Assembly: GCF_001039355.2 (NCBI RefSeq)
Contig: NW_019775469.1
Location: 667,180-720,276 of the forward strand
Length of the DNA: 53,097 nucleotides
Source: Lingula anatina
Taxonomy: Eukaryota; Brachiopoda; Lingulata; Lingulida; Lingulidae
Direction of reading: 5' to 3'
The notes under the pieces were generated by a model. That model was not told the origin of the DNA, did not search any database, and was given only the letters and a program-made list of their open reading frames with translations. Shown piece after piece: positions 21,920 through 31,948 of this stretch. How positions within the stretch are numbered: the first letter of the stretch is position 1; each line of letters begins with the position of its first letter. The translations under genes and the position numbers were made by a program.

Positions 21920-22077
21920 GGGGCCGTAGCGATAGTCCGAAGGTTCAAAAGTCCGAAGGTTCATTGGTCCGAATGTTCACTATAGAAACTCCGGACCAAT
22001 GAACCCATGATAAAAAAATCGATGAAAATGTTACGACTTTTCGGACCAATGAACCTTCGGACTATCGAGACGCCCCC
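21920..22077. mobile_element. 158-bp hAT-like MITE (copy D2)
   Basis: Same insertion as 17728-17885, at the same site and of the same length. Confidence 0.85.
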
Positions 22078-22773
22078 ATCAAAAACTAGGGCGGGGCTCA
22101 CCTATGCAAATTGATGGGAATTGGACTGTCTATGAGGGGGGAGTCTGTCAGCTCACATTGATATTGTTTCACATAAGGATATGATAAATTGGTCAACGAG
22201 TCGAAAGCACGGCCTACACTGTATAAGAAATACTTTTTTCAAATGGAAAAACCGCTTTGGATATTGGTGAGATATGTGGAAAAAATGGCCACAGGGAAAT
22301 CCCTGTTGATGTTGTTTTTATGCTTTTTAAATCTGTCATAATGGTTTTATTTATGCATAATGATTTAAAGAATTAGTTTTAAGAAACTTGATAGCATTCT
22401 AGGAAGACAAAAGCGAGGCCCGCTCTTGTAGAGCCAACTGGACACTTATACACTTATTCATTAGATTGTTCCTTTATTTCACTATTGTCTTATAAGAAGT
22501 ACCTGTATTATCCGAGCTGAACCAATCTACAAGGAAAGAAGATTTATTCAGAAGGCATACTCAATTGTACTAGTACCTCTCATCTATAATAAAACCTGCC
22601 TGCCTGGATTGAACAAATATCAGGACTTTGTCGTTCTTTGTTACCTGATTTCCCCTTCTTTGTTACCGTTCTTTGTTACTGGATCCCGAAGGACAATAAA
22701 ACGCAATAGCAAAGGGAAGAAACCCACAATTAAAACCCCTTGACAAATCACCTACACCAAGGATTTCACAAAC

Positions 22774-22848
22774 CTGTTTGAATATAAATACACATTGTTT
22801 TGCATTTTTTACATTTACATCTTCTACGTCTGTCGGCGGCGGCGTCAT
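22774..22848 (-). CDS. candidate first coding exon, unknown protein
   Basis: ATG at 22848 opens MTPPPTDVEDVNVKNAKQ followed by CVFIFKQ, ending at a CAG|GTTTGT donor. In D3 (about 31130-31245) the frame is kept although the proline-coding stretch is longer by whole codons and the ATG is not conserved at the same place. Conservation of frame across an indel is mild support. No domain recognised. Confidence 0.3.
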
Positions 22849-23527
22849 AGTCGTGCGCTCGTAGACAAAACACAAGTAGTGGAGAATTTTTTTACCTCTT
22901 GTCTTCAAACTTATAGAAATGATTAATATTCCTTAAATACAGGGGTCTTGTACGAAAGGCAGCTTGTTAGGAACATTTTTTCTGCACTCTTTGAAAATTT
23001 ATGCTAAAATTTATTATATTTAAAGCCTCGGTCACAACCGGCTGCACGGGCTCTTACGACCCGTTTGAGTCTATATTTTGCGGAGAATCTCATGTGCCAC
23101 GCAGGTGCTTTATGCAAAATTTCAATTTGGACATATGTAAGCACGTGCGGATGATATTGAACATTTCCAATAGATTCTACAAATAATCTGCGAACAGCGA
23201 GGCCGCAAACGTAACTTGCTCCCTTCGCAAGGAGTTTGCAAGGAGTTTGCAAGTGAGACTTGCGTGGTCCAAAATGCACGTCACAAGCAATGAAGGAGAA
23301 AGTGCCCTTTTGCGTGTTTTCAAAAATTTTGAATTTGGCTCAATTCAGATTCTAATATATGCCTCCCAAAAGACAAGGGAAAGAAACTTAAAGAGCAGAA
23401 AAGAAGGTTAAAGGAAGAAGACAGAAAACAAAGCCCTTTTTTATTGCTTAATAATTTAACGAATTCATCGTTGCCTGAAGAAAAGACATAGCTGCACTAT
23501 CTTAGATTAAAAATAACTTTGCCTTGA

Positions 23528-23528
23528 A

Positions 23529-23583
<55 letters not shown>

Positions 23584-23585
23584 AA
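23528..23585. repeat. (AAAT)n microsatellite
   Basis: About 14 units of AAAT/AATA in D2; the D3 equivalent at 33697-33725 has about 7. Confidence 0.95.
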
Positions 23586-23919
23586 GGGTGTATAATATAT
23601 ATACGGTAAATACAGTAGAAGAACGAAATTAATTTTGCAAAAACATTTCTCAAAAATCACAAGGAAGAGCTGTACTGTCGAGCTGCAAACAAAGTCTGAG
23701 ATCCACTTCGTGTAACGTTCTTTATTTTCCCCAATATATTTCGAATAAAATGTGTCACTTTTGGGTCCCAAGAGGGTGGTGCGTCTTGAAAGGAAAGCAT
23801 TATAGAAAGGGTTTTGAATCACGAATTGTGTTTACAAAGCCAAGGGAATCTATGCCGTGGGGGAGAAGTGTTTTTACGGAGTATATAGGTACGTGGGACT
23901 ATCAGTGCAGAGGAGTATC

Positions 23920-24110
23920 GATGCGGGGATGTAAAGAAGCTGGGGAGTATCGGTGTGGGGATGTAAAGAAGAGGGGGAGTATCGGTGTGGGGATGTAAAG
24001 AAGAGGGGGAGTATCGATGCGGGGATGTAAAGAAGCAGGGGAGTATCGGTGCGGGGATGTAAAGAAGTGGGGGAGTATCGGTGCGGGGGAGTATAGGTAC
24101 GTAACCTACA
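23920..24110. repeat. 33-bp minisatellite (left part)
   Basis: Units of the form GATGTAAAGAAG..GGGGAG followed by TATCGGTGCGGGG, five in a row. The array runs towards the 601-N gap and reappears on its far side (24819-24860). D3 has only about one unit at 34040-34075. Confidence 0.9.
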
Positions 24111-24217
24111 GCATACAGGTCTATCCCTGCCTAAGCTATAGCATGAGAATGGACTTGATGGCATGAAATGAAAAGATACCAGTTAGAAGGTAATTAAGTG
24201 TTTATCAAAAAAAAAAA

Positions 24218-24818
24218 NNNNNNNNNNNNNNNNNNNNNNNNNNNNNNNNNNNNNNNNNNNNNNNNNNNNNNNNNNNNNNNNNNNNNNNNNNNNNNNNNNN
24301 NNNNNNNNNNNNNNNNNNNNNNNNNNNNNNNNNNNNNNNNNNNNNNNNNNNNNNNNNNNNNNNNNNNNNNNNNNNNNNNNNNNNNNNNNNNNNNNNNNNN
24401 NNNNNNNNNNNNNNNNNNNNNNNNNNNNNNNNNNNNNNNNNNNNNNNNNNNNNNNNNNNNNNNNNNNNNNNNNNNNNNNNNNNNNNNNNNNNNNNNNNNN
24501 NNNNNNNNNNNNNNNNNNNNNNNNNNNNNNNNNNNNNNNNNNNNNNNNNNNNNNNNNNNNNNNNNNNNNNNNNNNNNNNNNNNNNNNNNNNNNNNNNNNN
24601 NNNNNNNNNNNNNNNNNNNNNNNNNNNNNNNNNNNNNNNNNNNNNNNNNNNNNNNNNNNNNNNNNNNNNNNNNNNNNNNNNNNNNNNNNNNNNNNNNNNN
24701 NNNNNNNNNNNNNNNNNNNNNNNNNNNNNNNNNNNNNNNNNNNNNNNNNNNNNNNNNNNNNNNNNNNNNNNNNNNNNNNNNNNNNNNNNNNNNNNNNNNN
24801 NNNNNNNNNNNNNNNNNN
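24218..24818. other. assembly gap (601 N)
   Basis: Run of N flanked on both sides by the 33-bp minisatellite family and by a poly-A run on the left. Array length is therefore unknown. Confidence 0.99.
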
Positions 24819-24860
24819 GGGGATGTAAAGAAGCGGGGGAGTATCGGTGCGGGGATGGAT
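24819..24860. repeat. 33-bp minisatellite (right part)
   Basis: GGGGATGTAAAGAAGCGGGG, then GAGTATCGGTGCGGGGATGG: the last unit before unique sequence shared with D3. Confidence 0.9.
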
Positions 24861-25099
24861 ATCATAAGTCACATGGCAAGCTGAGTATACAGGTAGTACA
24901 TTAAGTTGTAACTTACCTGCTGCCAGCAGAACAACGATGACCAATAACCATTCAAAATTGAATTTAGAACTTGATGATAACCAAGAAACTACCATTTCTA
25001 TACTGGAGTATCATCTACAAATAAACAAACCTGAAAAATTTTGGTATTTTAGAGGGCGAACGGTTTCATTTTGTATATGGTTTAGAACTATGATTCAAC

Positions 25100-25182
25100 T
25101 AGTCAAATTCAAATTTCAAGAGGGGACCAGGAATTTAAGGGGGGTCAGGACCCCCCTGAACCCCTCTTAATCTGCCACTGTA
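25100..25182 (-). mobile_element. hAT-like terminal fragment (D2)
   Basis: Reverse strand begins CAGTGGCAGATTAAGAGGGG, the usual form of one hAT end, followed by G-rich and C-rich inverted runs. Same relic at 34322-34403 in D3. No second end seen. Confidence 0.5.
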
Positions 25183-25184
25183 TG

Positions 25185-25192
<8 letters not shown>

Positions 25193-25232
<40 letters not shown>
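25193..25232. repeat. (TA)n microsatellite
   Basis: About 20 TA units in D2; D3 has only ACATATACATATA at the same place (34410-34424). Confidence 0.95.
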
Positions 25233-25235
<3 letters not shown>

Positions 25236-25240
25236 GACTT

Positions 25241-25800
25241 GTGAAGATTCTCATGTTTATAGCTACTTATCTGTCTGGTCTACCCAAAGGATATGGGGTT
25301 AGTGAAAAGCAGAAAAGAGCGTTCAGAAAAAGGAATGTAGTTTTACACCATAAGGCAGGACAGACTTTGAGAGGCATCCTAGTAGTATCCCCAAAGGACA
25401 AATTAGACCCCGGAGAACAGTGTGGCATTGTATACCAGTGTGAGTGTCAGGTAGGTGGAGAGAAATACATCGGAGAGACAGGACGTTCCATAAAAGAAAA
25501 AATTATAGAACATCAAAAATCTTTTAAGAAACATGATAAAAAAGCTGTCCTCAGCCAACACCAGGGGAGGACATGGCATTGTTTAACATCAAAAATATAA
25601 GAAGATATAAAAATCTTGGAAAGAGAGCCATGGGACCTACACCATGAAGTTCTTGAAGCGATTAACATATGCTTACATGGGCCAAAGCTGAATCGGAATG
25701 ATGGGACTGAGCTACCCAGCCTCTACCTACCACTCCTAAAGGAGGGGCAGGCAAAGGGGGGGTCTGACCAAATAGCACACCAGAGGAGGTGTTAGGTTGT
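25241..25800 (+). pseudogene. Penelope-like element, GIY-YIG endonuclease fragment (D2)
   Basis: Open frame with KGYGVSEKQKRAFRKRNVV, LRGILVVSPKDKLDPGEQCG, IVYQCECQVGGEKYIGETGR and SIKEKIIEHQKSFKKHDKKA. IVYQ...YIGETGR with the downstream Arg and EHQ is the GIY-YIG endonuclease signature found at the C-terminus of Penelope-like retroelements. The frame stops at TAA (25598-25600); homology continues to about 25740 (EREPWDLHHEVLEAIN, CLHGPKLNRNDG). The reverse transcriptase is missing. Cut at the N at 25815. Confidence 0.85.
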
Positions 25801-25828
25801 CACATCTATCACAANTTCTTGTACTTAC

Positions 25829-25972
25829 AGTCCTGGCAGCCTGTTCCTCCCCATCCCACAGAGCATCCACTTATACAGGCACCTGTTTCCTTATTACACA
25901 CCTCATTGCTGTCTCTGCATCTACAGTCCTTGTCGCAGTTGTTCTGGCCATCAAAGCGGTAGTCAGGACAAT
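25829..25972 (-). CDS. RTK second EGF-like exon (copy D3)
   Basis: Encodes DCPDYRFDGQNNCDKDCRCR, then DSNEVCNKETGACISGC and SVGWGGTGCQD: the same EGF subtype as the exon at 26858-27013. Ends ctag|ATTG and GGACT|GTAAGT; phase 1-1, joining the kringle upstream. It lies 14 bases from the N at 25815. Its last base (T) is incompatible with the FN3 exon, so a further exon followed it in the real gene. Confidence 0.92.
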
Positions 25973-26251
25973 CTAGACGATTGAAAAGACAAGGTCATTT
26001 TGAATTAAATTTAAATTATAAACTAAAGCAGTGGCATCACAGAATGGGGCTGTTGTGGAAAAAAAACTATGAGCTTAATAGTTTTATACTTGGGTTCACT
26101 TCTGCAAAATAAATTCATGATCACATCAAATACAAGTACACTTGCATGATTACATACACACATATGGCAACAAAAGGAAAGACCATTTGGAATTTTTGGA
26201 ATAATCATTTCTTAAATCTATGTAACTTTAACGTCATACACCTGTACTCAC

Positions 26252-26512
26252 CACATGTTTGTATACCACAGTAAATATATCCACCATCACTATTACACCA
26301 GGGTTTTACTCTTGAATGCCTTTTTGAATTCCTGCAGTAGTTCTTTGCTAAGTGTAAGTTCATTTCAGGAACATCATCATCATTTAGTTTGAGACGATTA
26401 TTGGGATCAGTCCACAAATTACATGTAAATGTGCCATACCCTGATACTTTCCCAGCATATTTGAAGCCCCCATCCTTTTTACTGTCGCTCAAGTCATAAT
26501 AACATGATGAAT
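26252..26512 (-). CDS. RTK kringle domain exon (copy D3)
   Basis: One-exon kringle of about 87 residues. It runs CYYD...FKYAGKVSGYGTFTCNLW, TDPNNR, VPEMNLHLAKNYCRNSKRH, KPWCNSDGGYIYCGIQTC. The NYCRN and PWC...YC.I..C signatures are diagnostic. Kringles are disulfide-bonded extracellular binding modules; among receptor kinases they are known in ROR (and a kringle-like one in agnathan/ray MuSK). ROR also has a Frizzled domain, which is not seen here. Phase 1-1, flanked by EGF exons. Confidence 0.94.
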
Positions 26513-26857
26513 CTTGAAGAAATATAATACCAGCAGACTGTTACAGATTGTAAAATTAATCCCAAAATATTTTAAGTAAATGCATTTACACAAGGCCACC
26601 ATTTACTAGTGTATCAATTTTCCAATTGGGAATTTCGCTTGTCCCATTTTTCTAAAGCCAGCATTGGTGCCACTTATCATTTTGTAATCATGCATTTAAT
26701 GATGATTGATTTGGCTATAGCCCAATTGTGGCCTTAAAGCATTTCAATATGTGAGAACTAACAATGATTTCTTAACAAAGAACATGTTTTTTTCTTAAAT
26801 CATATCGAAGTTCAAGGGTTATTACAACAGTTCATCAACAACCATTCTACTGCCTAC

Positions 26858-27013
26858 CCAGCAGGCATCCAGGTCCCCAGTTGTTTCCAGCACAGCCACT
26901 AGGACAGAAGCCAGTTCTTTTGTCACACACTTCTCCATCTGTAGCACACTGGCACTGAAACTTGCAATGCCAGCCAAAGTACCCATCAGCACATTGGTAG
27001 GGGACACAAATCT
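26858..27013 (-). CDS. RTK first EGF-like exon (copy D3)
   Basis: Most 5' RTK exon found in the window. Protein identical to copies D1 and D2. The donor reads GTAGGC here where the other two copies have GTAAGC, a weaker 5' splice site. No signal peptide or further extracellular exon was recognised to the right of it. Confidence 0.9.
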
Positions 27014-29118
27014 CTGCAATTAAATGGAATTTGAAACAGATATTATCAAAATTTGCATATCTGACTATGCAGCCCTTAACATGCAGTAAAAAAAAAAGGA
27101 AATATAAAATAGCAAAATGCCCACAATGGATTTTTAGCAAATGTAAAAATATTTCATACAAATGCAAAAATAAAGTTTATACAATTATCATTTCGCAATG
27201 CTTGAAAATGTAAACATTTTATATTTCCAAGGATGCAAAAATAAAATAATAAATGTAAACAGGGCAGCAAAGATGTCAAATGCACAGACAAAAGGCAGGA
27301 AATAATGGCGCACAAAAAGGGTAATTTTTTCAGTTGTGACACAACATCAATTTCTGCTTGTCAGCAAAATCAACACCAAATTTTGATTATGCACAACAGG
27401 AAACCTGAACTGTACAAATTTGTACATGCAACTACCATGTGGCTTCAGGCCAATGAGAGTTCAAATTCACACACTGAAAATGCCAGAATAAGAAAGACAA
27501 AAATTTCAGAAACTGCATAAATCCAGAAAAACAATCCAATCAAGCTGGTTTTCCAATATGAGCTGTATGTCAATCCTAAGAATCATTCTTGTAAGTAAGA
27601 AAATAATAAGTAATTTGTAAACAGTTTTCCTTTCATAGAATTTTTAGTGGCAGTGCAAAAAATTGTATTTTTTTAAAATTTTGATGCAATATAATATAAT
27701 CATTAACAGCATATTCATCTCCAAATTTTTATTATCTACAAATCATAACATGGACATTCAGATACAGTACCTAACATATCACTTCATGCCCATAAGGGTT
27801 CTAAGTCCCACACTGATATAGCCAACATGTAGAAAACATAGATTTCACAAAAAAAAATGATTTCTTTCAGGCTGTTGTTTTATTTTATTTTTTTTAAATC
27901 CAGACAGTACTATATACCAATCCTTATGAATCTTTTCTGCAGTTTGAGAATCAAAAGTAACATGGTAATCCTTTAATTGTCTATGTGACAGTAGTGCCCA
28001 AATAAGATGTTTTCAACTTTGATGCAATATTACATAATGCTTATATTAAGGGCAGAATCACCACCATTTTTTTATCATATGTTATAACTATCATGGATAT
28101 CAAGAAAATGTTACGAGCAGTTAAAGGTCTTCAGGTCCATGCAGGTCAAAGTGACACCTTGAAAATGACATGATGTGAAAAATAATCATTTCAAAACAAC
28201 ACCTAGACAGCAAAGCTGACAAATATACAGACGCCATACAGATAAAAAAGGCAGCAAAGATGACAAATATTCCAACATTATGTAGAAAAAAAGTGCGCAA
28301 AATAATGTTTTGGCCAATTCTGATGCACTGTTACATAATGTTTAAAGTAACATAATCACTCTTACCCTCTTACATTATTTACTACAGGTAACATGGACAT
28401 TGAAAAACTAGCAAGTGATTCAGTTCCATGGGATATAAAAGCCACTGAAAATGCTAATGTGTGAAAAATAAAAATTCAAACAAACAGAAAAAAAAAACAG
28501 AACAATTACCATAAATGTAAAATGATCATGCCAATTTTCAAAAGCAACCTGCTTCTTTACCAAAGTAAAACAAAAATACAGTTTGGCAGATATGGGGCGG
28601 TCAACTTCATGTGTCGGACAGCGACAGTAATGGCAACAGCCACAGCCACAGCAACAGCGCCGGCAACAGCAACAGCCATGACTCGGATAGACAGACCAAT
28701 CAGAATTGCTCATCTTAGAACTAAGTTAAATATGACTGCAACTGTCATTAATCTTTGTTCTGCATCTGTACATGTCATTTAAACTTTATCATAAAGATAC
28801 CAATACCAAAACATGGCCATATTTGCTTATGACATTCATTCCCTGCCATACAAATCATTAATAAAGATATTAATATTAGGATATCTATCATTCATACCAC
28901 ACAATTTTTAATTTTTTTTTAGAATATATATATATATATAGATTTTTTTTTTTTTTGTCCTAATTTACCAGATTTGGGTGTTTCCTGGGATTTTGCGGAA
29001 AATCTTCTTGTTCTTATCCCATTCCCTGGTTGCAGTAACAGTGGGTTTTTTTGTGTTGAAACTTCTTGGGCTGAAGATAAGAAAGAAAACTAGAGCATCA
29101 GAGAGGACTCCTGGTACT

Positions 29119-29718
29119 GTAGGGGAGATTGGGGCTAGCTGGACCCTGGGGTAAGTTGGCCCCCATTTTTCCTTTATGAAAAAGTAACTATACATATATA
29201 TGGGGTAAAAAAATTGACCACATCATTTAGTAGAGTGACTGTATCCAATAGTGCTAAGAAAGCGTCGGTTGTAAAGAAGTTTTATTTAGGCAGTGAGTCC
29301 AAATGAAAGCATCCTAAAGTAACTTTATTAAAGAGACTTTAAAATCTATTTTCATCAGCTTTTGATCTAATATAGTAGGCCTATATGTAAAAGGCATCAA
29401 ACTGAAGCGCATTGTTTCAAGTTTCACAGAAATGTATCATCGATGTTCATTCCAGCACCATAAATGGCTGCAATCCTTTAAACTGCGCGCAACAGAGCTA
29501 CAGACCATTGTTGAAACAAACCAAATGGTTTGTTAAATAATTACCAGTTTAAAACTGAATTTGCTAGTTTCTTTTAAAACAAAAATGTATTATTTAATTG
29601 TTTTCCTTCATAAAAAAACCTGCTTTATACCATTATTAATTTATTCTTAATTAAAATAAAGTTGGCTCTACAAGGCCAAAAGTGTCTAACTGGGCCAACT
29701 AGCACTGGTCTCCCCTAA
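29119..29718. mobile_element. terminal-inverted-repeat element (copy D3, decayed)
   Basis: Same element as 16747-17375. The right end reads ...GCACTGGTCTCCCCTAAT and the middle GGGGCTAG segment is lost. Confidence 0.7.
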
Positions 29719-31762
29719 TGGAGTAAGTGCATTCAATAATTAACAGTATAACTATCATACAGCTTCATACCCTTGGGAGTTCAAAGACCCACACTTGAAA
29801 AAAAGAAAAAGAAAACCCCTCCATTACCAGGAAAATAATGCAATAAGGATGGTTTTCCAACTCAAGCTGTCTATCATAGAGTCATGCCGATACTCCCTCA
29901 CACCGTTACTTCCCCTTTGTAATTTTTTGCATTATGCACATCGATTCAACCTCGAGCTCACACCGATAGATCCCCGCATCGATAAATCCCTGTAAAATTG
30001 CCGTTATACGCGCACCGTTACTCCCCCGCACCGATACTCCCCCGCATCATTACTCCCCCTATGCAATTTCCACGAAACTGAGGGTCTGGGTAACAGAGAG
30101 TCAACCCTCCATTCAATTATACAGGATAGGGTCAGTCTACGTAAGTGGGTCAAAATCTAGGGCGGGGCTTACCTATGCAAATTGATGGGAACCGGACTGT
30201 CTATCATGGGGGAGTCTGTCACCTCACATTGATATTGTTTCACATATGGATATGATAAATTGGTCAACGAGTTGAAAGCACGGCCTACACTGTATAAGAA
30301 ATACTTTTTTCAAATGAAAAAACGCTTTGGATATTGGTGAGATATGTGGAAAAAATGGCCACAGGGAAATCCCTGGTGATGTTGTTTTTATGCTTTTTAA
30401 ATCTGTCATAATGGTTTTATTTATGCATAATGATTTAAAGAATTAGTTTTAAGAAAAGTAATATATACTCCAAGCATGAGTGTGATATCTTCAATCATAT
30501 TGATTTAGGTGATATAAAAATAGTTGAAACGAGATACAGATTAGTGTACGTGTCTGTGGAATGTAATTAGTGACCATTGTAGAATACCAAAGAAATTCCA
30601 TTCAAGTAGCATGTAGCGATTGTTGCTTTATTAGTGCTGAATTAAGAATATAGAAAGAGGAAAGTATGCTATAAGAATAAATGGAAATGATCTGCTCGAA
30701 ATATAGGCCCCTAGAGTGTGCCACCCTTTAAAGGAAATCTGTGATCATAGCATACGTAAAAAATGTGACATGTACAATGGAAACTAGATAGCATTCTAGG
30801 AAGACAAAAGCGAGGCCCTCTCTTGTAGAGCCAACTGGACACTTATACACTTATTCATTAGATTGTTCCTTTATTTCACTATTGTCTTATAAGAAGTACC
30901 TGTATTATCCGAGCAGAACGGATCTATAAGGAAAGAAGATTTATTCAGAAGGCGTACTCAGTTGTACCTGTCATCTATAATAAAACCTGCCTGCCTGGAT
31001 TGAAGAAATATCAGGACTTTGTCGTTCTTTGTCACCTGATTTCCCCCGTGTCACAGATCCCGAAGGACAATAAAACGCAATGGCAAAGGGAAGAAACCCA
31101 CAATTAAAACCCCGTGACAAATCACCTACACTAAGGATTTCACAAACCTGTTTGAATATAAATACACAGTGTTTTGCGTTTTTTACATTTACATCCCCTA
31201 CGTCTGTCGGCGGCGGCGGTGGCAGCGGCAGCGGCGCAGTCGTGAGCGCTTAGACAAAACATAAGTAGTGGAGAAATGTTTTACCTCTTGTCTTCAAAAT
31301 TATAGAACTGATTGATATTCCTTTAATACAGGGGTCTAGTTCCAAAGGCAGCTTGTTGGGAACATTTTTTCCGCATACTTTGAAAATTAATGATAAAATT
31401 TATTATATTTAAAGCCTCGGTCACAACCGGCCGCACGGGCTCTTACGACCCGTTTGAGTCTAAATTTTGCGGAGAATCTCATGTGCCACGCAGGTGCTTT
31501 ATGCAAAATTTCGAGTTCGGAGGTATGTAAGCACATGTGGATGATATTGAACATTTCCAATAGATTCTACGAATAATCTGTGAACAGCGAAGCCGCAAAC
31601 ATAACTTGCTCCCTTCGCAAGGAGTTTGCGAGGAGTTTGCAAGTGAGACTTGCATGGTCCAATATGCACGTCGAAAGCAATGAAGGAGAAAGTGCCCTTT
31701 GCGTGTTGAAAACATCTCACATCTATAACGAACAAAGTCGAAAACATGGCGGGACTGCGAGT

Positions 31763-31770
31763 ATAAAAGG
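31763..31770 (+). promoter_or_regulatory. TATA box
   Basis: GAGTATAAAAGGC, a consensus TATA box, lies 95 bases upstream of the ATG at 31858. The surrounding segment (about 31706-31835) is missing from D2 near 23320. Confidence 0.55.
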
Positions 31771-31857
31771 CATGCTCACGATGCATGCTCGTGTCTCGAC
31801 AATTTTGTTTGCAACAATTTTCAAAAATTTTGAATTTTGCTCAATTCAGATTCTAAT

Positions 31858-31948
31858 ATGCCTCCAAAAGACAAGGGAAAGAAACTTAAAGAGCAGAAAA
31901 GAAGGTTAGAGGAAGAAGACAGAAAACGAAGCCCTTTTTTATTGCTTA
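31858..31948 (+). CDS. lysine/glutamate-rich N-terminal ORF, interrupted by a Harbinger insertion
   Basis: ATG after TTCAGATTCTAAT opens MPPKDKGKKLKEQKRRLEEE followed by DRKRSPFLLL, a highly charged, helix-prone N-terminus. The Harbinger element enters at 31949; the reading frame continues beyond it at 33617-33660 (NNLTNSWLPEEKT, stop). In D2 (23361 onward) the site is uninterrupted, but an extra C after ATGCCTCC shifts the frame. Either a small protein or the first exon of a larger one; the family is not recognised. Confidence 0.4.

Larger units (their letters stand above)
18700..25814. repeat. copy D2 block between Ns at 18699 and 25815
   Basis: Whole contig corresponds to 25930-35013 (D3), starting and ending exactly at Ns. 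Differences include the minisatellite near 23900-24860, a deletion near 20190, no Harbinger insertion at 23450, and loss of a promoter-like segment near 23320. Confidence 0.88.

Noticed and set aside
23880-24110. CRISPR-like regular repeats
   Set aside because: Units are head-to-tail with no unique spacers, in a eukaryotic intron or intergenic setting; an ordinary minisatellite.
24183-24995. Long ORFs of up to 270 residues
   Set aside because: They span the 601-N gap and are artefacts of translating N.
28522-28782. Plus-strand ORF with Ala-Thr repeats
   Set aside because: Derives from the CAACAGCCACAGC simple region of the dispersed intronic repeat; not conserved in frame in the D1/D2 equivalents.
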